Assembly: GCA_012519645.1 (NCBI GenBank)
Contig: JAAYPU010000192.1
Location: 1 to 17,302 of the forward strand
Direction: 5' to 3'
Source: Clostridiales bacterium
GTDB taxonomy: Bacteria; Bacillota; Clostridia; Peptostreptococcales; JAAYPU01
DNA: 17,302 nucleotides
The first letter of the stretch is position 1; every line of letters begins with the position of its first letter. The position numbers and the translations under genes were made by a program. Shown piece after piece: positions 11,767 to 17,302 of the stretch. The notes beneath the pieces are model-generated. The model did no database searches. It saw nothing but the letters and a program-made list of their open reading frames with translations, and was not told the origin of the DNA.

Positions 11767-12933
11767 ATGCGAGAAGTATATTTAGATTATTCTGCAACAA
11801 CACCGGTAAAAAAAGAAGTATTAGATGCTATGCTCCCTTACTTTACACAGGAATTTGGAAATCCGTCCAGTCTTTACAGAAAAGGGCGGGAGTCGAGAGC
11901 AGCTTTAGAAAAGGCACGCAAGCAGGTAGCTGATTTAATTGGTGCAAATGACAGAGAGATATTTTTTACATCCGGCGGCACTGAGTCGGATAATTGGGCA
12001 GTAAAAGGTGTTGCATTTGCAAATAAAAGTAAAGGAAATCATATAATAACAACCAAAATAGAGCATCATGCATTGCTTCATACGTGTGAATATCTTGAAG
12101 AAAACGGTTTTGAGGTCACATATTTGGATGTAGATAAATATGGGAAAATAGATTTAAATGATTTTGAAAATGCTATTCGTGACACGACTATACTCGTAAG
12201 TATCATATTTGCCAATAACGAAATCGGAACAATTCAGCCAATTAAAGAAATAGGTGAAATTACAAGAAAACGTGGGATTATATTTCATACCGATGCTGTT
12301 CAGGCACTTGGTAATGTAGATATAAATGTAAATGAAATGAACATTGACCTGCTTTCTATGTCAGCACATAAAATTTATGGACCTAAGGGCATCGGAGCAC
12401 TATATGTAAACAGAAAAGTAAAGCTGCCAAACTTCATGCATGGAGGCGCACAAGAATATAAAAGACGTGCAGGTACAGAAAATGTAACAGGTATAATAGG
12501 ATTCGGGAAAGCTGCTGAATTAGCAAAAGAAAGCTTACATGAACATATCAAAAAAGTAACTGATTTGAGAAATTACTTTATTCAATCCGTTATGGAAAAA
12601 ATCGATGAAGTAACATTAAACGGGCATCCTACTGACAGATTACCGGGTAATATCAACATGACCTTTGCATATGTGGAGGGAGAAACAATACTATTATATT
12701 TAGATGTACACGGTATAAGCGCTTCAAGTGGATCCGCATGTTCTTCAAGCTCTTTTCAAGCTTCACATGTTTTGCAGGCAATAGGTATTCCTTTAGAAAA
12801 TGCATTAAGCTCCATTAGATTTACTGTCGGAGATTTTACGACTAAAGAAGATTTAGACTATGTGGTAGAAACGCTCATGGTTATCACTGATAAATATCGC
12901 AGCATTTCTCCATTTTATAAAAAGAAAGGATGA
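11767..12933 (+). CDS. iscS: Cysteine desulfurase (IscS/NifS)
   Basis: 388 residues, a fold-type I PLP enzyme that takes sulfur from cysteine as a persulfide, releasing alanine. Visible: YLDYSATTPVKKEV N-terminus, TSGGTESDNWA phosphate-binding loop, HHALLHTCEYLE (substrate-side histidine), HTDAVQALG (Asp binding the PLP ring), SMSAHKIYGPKG with the PLP lysine Lys202, and the mobile loop SSGSACSSSS with catalytic Cys325. The SACSSSS loop puts it in the group I (NifS/IscS) class. It delivers sulfur to the IscU scaffold and probably to MnmA, both encoded next to it. The start is 15 bases after iscR. Its TGA overlaps an ATG out of frame at 12930, and iscU starts at 12939. Confidence 0.95.
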   Translation: MREVYLDYSATTPVKKEVLDAMLPYFTQEFGNPSSLYRKGRESRAALEKARKQVADLIGANDREIFFTSGGTESDNWAVKGVAFANKSKGNHIITTKIEHHALLHTCEYLEENGFEVTYLDVDKYGKIDLNDFENAIRDTTILVSIIFANNEIGTIQPIKEIGEITRKRGIIFHTDAVQALGNVDINVNEMNIDLLSMSAHKIYGPKGIGALYVNRKVKLPNFMHGGAQEYKRRAGTENVTGIIGFGKAAELAKESLHEHIKKVTDLRNYFIQSVMEKIDEVTLNGHPTDRLPGNINMTFAYVEGETILLYLDVHGISASSGSACSSSSFQASHVLQAIGIPLENALSSIRFTVGDFTTKEDLDYVVETLMVITDKYRSISPFYKKKG

Positions 12934-12938
12934 GAATA

Positions 12939-13382
12939 ATGGGTAACAATATGTTTAACGACAAGGTAATAGAACATTTCATGAATCCTCATAACGCAGG
13001 AGAAATGGAAAATCCGGATGCAGAAGGAACGATAGGCAGCCCTGTGTGCGGCGACATCATGCAAATATTTTTAAAAATTGAAGATAATATTATTAAAGAT
13101 GTTAAGTTTAAAACATTCGGATGTGGTTCAGCTATAGCATCATCCAGTGTTGCAACAGATATGATAAAAGGAAAAACCATCGAAGAAGCACTAAAAGTAA
13201 CTAATAAGCAGGTTATCGAAGAATTAGGCGGATTACCAAGTCAAAAGGTACATTGCTCTGTACTTTCAGAACAAGCAATAAAAACTGCTATTTATAATTA
13301 TGCAAAGGAACATAATCTTGAGTTTGAAGGACTGAAAGGATTTGATCCTAATTATGATCCGCACGACCACCATGATGAATAA
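12939..13382 (+). CDS. iscU: Fe-S cluster scaffold protein IscU (NifU N-terminal type)
   Basis: 147 residues. The three cluster cysteines and the assisting aspartate are present: Cys37 and Asp39 (SPVCGD), Cys62 (FGCGSA), and Cys106 preceded by His105 (VHCSVL). The body matches IscU (NDKVIEHFMNPHNAGEMENP, ASSSVATDMIKGKTIEEAL). The LPPVK motif bound by HscA in Proteobacteria reads LPSQK, in line with the absence of hscA/hscB. The tail is extended and His/Asp-rich (NYDPHDHHDE) and may bind metal. Start: ATG 12939, 8 bases after AAAGGA; the ATG at 12930 has no room for a ribosome site, and MFNDK at 12951 is a weaker alternative. It is translated in tight coupling with iscS and followed by a terminator that may reduce mnmA expression. 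Confidence 0.93.
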   Translation: MGNNMFNDKVIEHFMNPHNAGEMENPDAEGTIGSPVCGDIMQIFLKIEDNIIKDVKFKTFGCGSAIASSSVATDMIKGKTIEEALKVTNKQVIEELGGLPSQKVHCSVLSEQAIKTAIYNYAKEHNLEFEGLKGFDPNYDPHDHHDE

Positions 13383-13389
13383 TTGATAC

Positions 13390-13417
13390 GGATGGTTTAT
13401 TAAACCATCCTTTTTAT
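13390..13417 (+). terminator. Terminator or attenuator between iscU and mnmA
   Basis: GGATGGTTT (13390-13398), loop ATT, AAACCATCC (13402-13410), TTTTTATATTT. Partial read-through would feed mnmA, which has no clear promoter of its own. Confidence 0.8.
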
Positions 13418-13443
13418 ATTTAATGCAAGAAAGAGTGATATTA

Positions 13444-14490
13444 ATGGATTTAGATAAGAAAAAAGTATTGATAGGCTTCAGCGGTGGAGTAGACAGTACG
13501 GCATCGGCCATTTTATTAAGAGAAAGAGGTTTTGATGTACATGGTATCTTTTTTAATGTCTTTGGAAAAGAAACGGACACACAAAAAAGAGCTCAAGCTG
13601 TGGCTCGAAAATTAGAGATGCCTTTGATAACATTAGATATATCCAAATATTTCAAGCAAAAAATCATGGATTATTTCTATGAGGAATACACAAAGGGCAG
13701 AACGCCAAACCCATGTGTACAATGCAATAAGCATGTTAAATTCAGCCTTATGCTTGAGCAGGCAAGAAAAATAAATGCTTATTTTATTGCCACGGGACAT
13801 TACGCACGTATTCAATTTGATGAATCCATCAATAAATATATTATAAGAAAGCCTGCAGCGCTTTACAAAGATCAAACCTATATGTTATACAATCTGAATC
13901 AGGATATGCTTAAACATATTATTTTACCTTTGGGTGATATGATTTCAAAAGATAAAGTGAGGGAAATGGTAAGCCTGCACGACCTTCCTAACGCGCAAAC
14001 CAAGGACAGCCAGGAAATATGTTTCATTCAGGACGATGATTATATCCGTTTTATACGTGAAAATTATGATTATAAGCCTCAAAAAGGCAATTTTATTGAT
14101 ATAAAAGGAAGTATTTTAGGAACCCATAGCGGTATAATAAACTATACCATCGGTCAGCGGAAAGGATTAGGTATTGCATTAGGAAAACCTGCATATGTTA
14201 CACATATTGACAGTGAAAATAATACAGTCACTTTAGGGAATAATGAAGAGTTATTTACTGATACGGTATTTTCAAAAGACAACAATTTCATTCATATCTC
14301 ACTGAATGGAGCGATAGAAGCACAAGTAAAAATAAGATATTCCGCAAAACCGGCTAAAGCAATAGTATCTGCGGAGAAAAATGGAATATTGAAAACTGTT
14401 TTTAACACGCCTCAAAGAGCAGCAACACCCGGACAATCCATCGTTTTTTACGATAATGACATACTTTTGGGCGGAGGAACGATTTTATAA
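13444..14490 (+). CDS. mnmA: tRNA-uridine 2-sulfurtransferase MnmA
   Basis: 348 residues. It adenylates U34 of tRNA-Lys, -Glu and -Gln and replaces its O2 with sulfur. The PP-loop SGGVDS lies at 13-18. The catalytic cysteine is Cys91 (RTPNPCVQCNKHVKF) and the partner Cys193 (KDSQEICFIQDDDY). IATGHYAR, YKDQTYMLYNL, NYTIGQRKGLGIA and a C-terminal beta-barrel (KIRYSAKPAKA, PQRAATPGQSIVFY) complete the family pattern. It is about 10-20 residues shorter than typical MnmA, mainly between the PP-loop and Cys91. Sulfur probably comes from IscS next door. Start: ATG 13444 after AAGAAAGAGTGA; the ATG at 13423 would precede that site. It lies 61 bases after iscU behind a hairpin. Confidence 0.92.
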   Translation: MDLDKKKVLIGFSGGVDSTASAILLRERGFDVHGIFFNVFGKETDTQKRAQAVARKLEMPLITLDISKYFKQKIMDYFYEEYTKGRTPNPCVQCNKHVKFSLMLEQARKINAYFIATGHYARIQFDESINKYIIRKPAALYKDQTYMLYNLNQDMLKHIILPLGDMISKDKVREMVSLHDLPNAQTKDSQEICFIQDDDYIRFIRENYDYKPQKGNFIDIKGSILGTHSGIINYTIGQRKGLGIALGKPAYVTHIDSENNTVTLGNNEELFTDTVFSKDNNFIHISLNGAIEAQVKIRYSAKPAKAIVSAEKNGILKTVFNTPQRAATPGQSIVFYDNDILLGGGTIL

Positions 14491-14493
14491 TTT

Positions 14494-14556
14494 AGAGTCC
14501 GAGGTCCGGAGTCCGGAGCAGGTCTAAGGTTTCGGGTCTCAGGTGTCTGGTGTTGA
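14494..14556 (+). repeat. GC-rich heptad array, 9 units
   Basis: AGAGTCC, GAGGTCC, GGAGTCC, GGAGCAG, GTCTAAG, GTTTCGG, GTCTCAG, GTGTCTG, GTGTTGA, then ACTGAAA: unbroken 7-bp phase starting 4 bases after the mnmA stop. GTCTCAG also occurs twice at 11077-11090. Confidence 0.65.
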
Positions 14557-14572
14557 ACTGAAAGATAAGGAG

Positions 14573-14678
14573 GAAATTTTGCCTTAAAACAAAATTTCTT
14601 CATTAATTATATATCTTAATTCTTAACTCTTATTCTTAATTTGCGGATATTTCAGCTCTGAAATTTCCGCAAATTAAG
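14573..14678. repeat. Hairpin, heptads and long palindrome (reverse-oriented unit)
   Basis: GAAATTTTG/CAAAATTTC hairpin (14573-14598), then TCTTAAT, TCTTAAC, TCTTATT in phase (14614-14634; ATTAAGA-type on the minus strand), then a 44-bp inverted repeat. Its arms 14635-14655 and 14658-14678 (left arm CTTAATTTGCGGA plus 8) match at 20 of 21 positions around CT. Read on the minus strand it is palindrome, heptads, hairpin, the same order as after genes on the plus strand, but no gene ends there. Confidence 0.7.
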
Positions 14679-14761
14679 TGGGAATAATATCCTCAAGATG
14701 ATATGCATTAATCCTTTCTATAATGGAAAAATAAAAATAAAAAAAGGAAAGGATGAATAGA

Positions 14762-14953
14762 ATGCGAAAAGGCGGCTTTTTATCAGGTATGATTGCCGGA
14801 GGAATGGTGGGTGCTGTTACAGGAATGAATCTGTATAGAATGATGTCTCCACGTCAAAAAAGAGCTGTAGATAAGAATATAGATAAAGTCATTGACCAAA
14901 TGACAGATGTGCTGGATACATTACAAAACATTAAGCCTTTTGATGAAAATTAG
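14762..14953 (+). CDS. Small glycine-rich membrane-associated protein (YtxH-like)
   Basis: 63 residues. A glycine-zipper hydrophobic segment (about 4-24, GGFLSGMIAGGMVGAVTGMN) is followed by YRMMSPRQKRAVDKNIDKVI and an amphipathic helix with DVLDTLQNI. This resembles small YtxH-domain proteins of Firmicutes, whose function is unclear; the match is by pattern only. Start: ATG 14762, 9 bases after AAAGGAAAGGA; the ATG at 14753 touches that site and is less likely. A TATAAT (14719-14724) upstream has no good -35. A terminator follows, so it is separate from alaS. Confidence 0.6.
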   Translation: MRKGGFLSGMIAGGMVGAVTGMNLYRMMSPRQKRAVDKNIDKVIDQMTDVLDTLQNIKPFDEN

Positions 14954-14988
14954 ACATAAAAGTTATATATAAACTGTTTCATTACCTA

Positions 14989-15021
14989 TATCCATATGTA
15001 TTGACATATGGATACCTTTTT
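14989..15021 (+). terminator. Terminator of the small membrane-protein gene
   Basis: Perfect 11-bp stem TATCCATATGT (14989-14999), loop ATTG, ACATATGGATA (15004-15014), then CCTTTTTATT. The loop and right arm contain a TTGACA that may be the -35 of the next gene. Confidence 0.75.
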
Positions 15022-15072
15022 ATTATTATGTAGATAATATCGTCTATGATTTAATTGAATTTCTTATATAAT
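15001..15072 (+). promoter_or_regulatory. Promoter region of alaS
   Basis: Two candidates. TTGACA (15001-15006), 17 bases, TATTAT (15024-15029) is the better pair but lies on the terminator hairpin. TATAAT (15067-15072) has a weak -35, yet would start transcription close to the 5' edge of the T-box stem I, as is usual. Confidence 0.5.
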
Positions 15073-15079
15073 GAAAAAG

Positions 15080-15322
15080 ACTGTGATAAAGAGGAGTATA
15101 GTATTTTTCGATCTACAGAGAGAAGATATCTGCTGAAAGTCTTCGTTCGAAAATATTAGAAAGCAGCTTTAGAGTTTTTCTCCTGAAAAAGCAATAATGC
15201 AAATAAGGAGAAACGGGTAGCTTCCGTTAACAAGTACCAAGAGACTCATTGAGTAAATAGGGTGGTACCGCGATTACACACTCGTCCCTATATTTAATTT
15301 TATAGGAGACGAGTTTATTTAT
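15080..15322 (+). promoter_or_regulatory. T-box riboswitch of alaS (tRNA-Ala sensing)
   Basis: Stem I is closed by AGAGGAG near 15090 against CTCCT near 15180, with an AGTA loop-E strand and AGAGAGAAG elements. Alanine codons GCA (15163-15165) and GCT (15166-15168) lie where the specifier is expected. The T-box AGGGTGGTACCGCG (15259-15272) carries TGGT, complementary to the ACCA end of tRNA-Ala. The terminator ACTCGTC-CCTATA (15280-15292) against TATAGG-A-GACGAGT (15301-15314) ends in TTTATTT, 13 bases before alaS. Uncharged tRNA-Ala would favour the antiterminator and read-through. Confidence 0.93.
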
Positions 15323-15334
15323 GGAGGAAAAGAA

Positions 15335-17302
15335 ATGGAGAAACTAGGATTAAATGAAATAAGAAAGAAATTTCTTGATTTTTTTGAAAGCAAGGATCAT
15401 TATGTACGACCGAGCTATTCACTGATTCCTGAAAAAGACAAAAGCCTTCTATTAATAAATGCAGGCATGGCGCCTTTAAAAGCTTATTTTATGGGAACAG
15501 AAGAACCGCCAAATAAAAGAATGGCTACCTGCCAAAAGTGTATCAGAACAGGTGATATCGAAAAAGTAGGACATACAGCACGTCATGCAACATTCTTCGA
15601 AATGCTTGGAAATTTTTCATTTGGTGACTATTTTAAAAAAGAGTCCATCACATGGGGATGGGAATTTGTAACAGAACATCTCCAGTTACCCGTAGATAAA
15701 TTATGGGTAACCATTTATGAGAACGATGAAGAAGCTTATGATATATGGAAAAATCATATCGGCGTTTCACCGGAGAAAATAGTACGCCTTGGGAAAAACG
15801 ATAACTTCTGGGAAATAGGTGTAGGGCCTTGTGGACCTTGCTCTGAAATATATTTTGACAGGGGCGAAAAATACGGTTGTAATAATACTGATTGCAAACC
15901 CGGCTGCGATTGTGACAGATATGTAGAGTTTTGGAATCATGTATTTACCCAATATAATAAGGACGAACAAGGGAATTATAACCCTTTGCCCAATCCAAAT
16001 ATAGATACCGGTATGGGTTTAGAGAGAATAGCATGTATTATTCAGGGAGTTGATTCTATATTCGAGATAGATACTATCTCATATATATTAAAAAATGTTT
16101 CAAAAATCGCAGGAATGCCTTATGGATCAGGCAATTCATCACATGATACATCCATGAGGATCATTACGGACCATATACGCTCGGTGGTATTCCTTGTTTC
16201 TGATGGCGTGCTTCCGAGCAATGAGGGCAGAGGTTATGTTTTAAGAAGACTTCTCAGACGTGCAGCACGTCATGGAAAATTACTTGGCATTGAAGATTTA
16301 TTTTTAACTTCTCTGTGTGATAAGGTCATAGAAGTGTCCAAGGACGCATATCCGGAATTGGAAACAAGAAAGGATTATATTAAAAAAATAATTTCAATTG
16401 AAGAAGAAAGATTCCAGGAAACCATAGATCAGGGTACAAGTATTCTCAATGAATATATGGAAAATCTTAAAGCATCAGGAAACAATATACTTTCAGGTGA
16501 GTATGCTTTCAAGCTTTATGACACCTTTGGATTTCCTATTGAATTGACAGAAGAAATATTGATTGAAAATGGGTATAGTGTGGATGCTGATGATTTTAAC
16601 AAGCATATGCTCAATCAAAAAAATATGTCAAGATCGGCACGAAAGTCCGATACCGATGCCGGATGGGAGGGAGGACTGCAGATAGATTTAGATAAGCTGA
16701 ATAAAACCCATTTCACCGGATACGATACATTGGTTGAAGAATCAAAAGTCCTTATGATCATTCGCGAAAATACGGAAGCTGAGTTTGCCGAAGAAGGAGA
16801 TAAGGTAAAAATAATTCTCGATAGAACTCCTTTTTATGCTGAGAGCGGGGGACAAAAAGGAGACAAGGGAAGACTATTTAATTATAGCTGCGAATTAGAA
16901 GTAGCAACATGTGAAAAAAACAAGGATATCTTTTTACATGAATGTATTATAAAAAAAGGCAGAATCGAAAGGGATATGGTCGTAACTGCCGAAGTGGATA
17001 AAATAAGCAGAAATTTAATTTCTAAAAACCACACGGCGACACATTTGCTGCATAAGGCATTAAAAGATATTTTAGGACAGCATGTAGAGCAAGCAGGCTC
17101 TTTAGTATCAGAAGATAGATTAAGATTTGACTTTACTCATTTTGAAAATATAGCTAAAGATGATTTAGAACAAATTGAAAGAATAATCAATATTAAAATC
17201 GCAGAGGGTATGAATGTTACCGTAGAAGAAACGGAATTGAAAAAAGCCATAGAAAAAGGTGCCGTGGCTTTATTTGGTGAAAAATACGAGAATAAAGTAA
17301 GA
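15335..17302 (+). CDS. alaS: Alanyl-tRNA synthetase (partial, 3' end outside window)
   Basis: 656 codons are open to the window edge, of about 880 in the family. The class II aminoacylation core is complete: IRKKFLDFFESKDH, LINAGMAPLK, HTARHATFFEMLGNFSFGDYF, the GPCGPCSEIYFDRG loop, NPNIDTGMGLERIA and NEGRGYVLRRLLRRAARHG. A CNNTDCKPGCDCDRY cysteine cluster is visible, as in many bacterial AlaRS. The editing domain begins with FYAESGGQKGDKG and the zinc-binding HTATHLLH (His566, His570). Its second Cys/His pair and the C-Ala domain are beyond the edge. Start: ATG 15335 after GGAGG (15323-15327). Expression is set by the T-box leader; no frameshift was seen. Confidence 0.96.
   Translation, partial: MEKLGLNEIRKKFLDFFESKDHYVRPSYSLIPEKDKSLLLINAGMAPLKAYFMGTEEPPNKRMATCQKCIRTGDIEKVGHTARHATFFEMLGNFSFGDYFKKESITWGWEFVTEHLQLPVDKLWVTIYENDEEAYDIWKNHIGVSPEKIVRLGKNDNFWEIGVGPCGPCSEIYFDRGEKYGCNNTDCKPGCDCDRYVEFWNHVFTQYNKDEQGNYNPLPNPNIDTGMGLERIACIIQGVDSIFEIDTISYILKNVSKIAGMPYGSGNSSHDTSMRIITDHIRSVVFLVSDGVLPSNEGRGYVLRRLLRRAARHGKLLGIEDLFLTSLCDKVIEVSKDAYPELETRKDYIKKIISIEEERFQETIDQGTSILNEYMENLKASGNNILSGEYAFKLYDTFGFPIELTEEILIENGYSVDADDFNKHMLNQKNMSRSARKSDTDAGWEGGLQIDLDKLNKTHFTGYDTLVEESKVLMIIRENTEAEFAEEGDKVKIILDRTPFYAESGGQKGDKGRLFNYSCELEVATCEKNKDIFLHECIIKKGRIERDMVVTAEVDKISRNLISKNHTATHLLHKALKDILGQHVEQAGSLVSEDRLRFDFTHFENIAKDDLEQIERIINIKIAEGMNVTVEETELKKAIEKGAVALFGEKYENKVR

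Noticed and set aside
13266..13580. Open frame of 104 codons on the minus strand across the iscU-mnmA junction
   Set aside because: It is antisense to two certain genes, crosses a terminator, has no ribosome site and resembles no protein family.

Overview
The window is AT-rich DNA from a Gram-positive, endospore-forming, anaerobe-like member of the Clostridia (or Tissierellia). The evidence is spo0A and spoIVB side by side, consensus-like sigma-A, sigma-H and forespore promoters, a Na+-pumping decarboxylase membrane subunit, a T-box leader on alaS, TTG starts behind strong GGAGG-type ribosome sites, and the order Rrf2 regulator - cysteine desulfurase - NifU-like scaffold - mnmA - alaS, which is usual in Firmicutes. 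The genus cannot be fixed from the sequence.

Layout. 1-278 is the C-terminal end of the GTPase Obg. 279-769 is non-coding and built of hairpins and repeats. 770-1525 (minus) is an XRE/S24-like regulator with a textbook promoter, two palindromic operator candidates and an upstream Spo0A box; it diverges from a DUF3231 protein (1749-2747). 2866-4275 encodes the beta subunit and a tiny gamma-like subunit (43 aa) of a sodium-pump decarboxylase. 4507-5691 is a CapA-family metallophosphatase. 5961-6047 (minus) is tRNA-Leu(CAA). Then come a ComEA-like DNA-binding protein with two SLBB domains, an unrecognised membrane-anchored protein, SpoIVB and Spo0A (6181-10170). Two small genes follow (a DUF896/YnzC-family protein and a membrane-anchored 148-aa protein), then the iscR-iscS-iscU-mnmA cluster (11344-14490), a small glycine-rich membrane protein (14762-14953), and a T-box-controlled alaS that runs off the right edge.

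How it works together. Several promoters point to the transition into sporulation. spo0A and the comEA-like gene each carry a full match to the sigma-H consensus with the same 11-bp spacer, and the spo0A -10 element overlaps a perfect Spo0A box. spoIVB, and less clearly the unknown gene before it, carry forespore-type (sigma-F/G) candidates. A second perfect Spo0A box sits between the XRE regulator and DUF3231. The isc/mnmA block supplies sulfur for Fe-S clusters and for tRNA 2-thiouridine, and has an inverted-repeat operator candidate for its own regulator.

Most unusual. Most of the longer intergenic spaces hold short arrays of 7-bp units (ATTAAGA, AACTAAG, CATAAAT, GTCTCAG/GGAGTCC and variants). 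Four genes end inside an inverted repeat whose left arm includes the gene's own stop codon, sometimes with several final codons, and whose arm sequence is different at each gene. In all four cases a heptad array starts at once after the right arm, and a terminator hairpin follows at a variable distance. This stop-spanning palindrome, heptad array, terminator layout is my main candidate for something undescribed.
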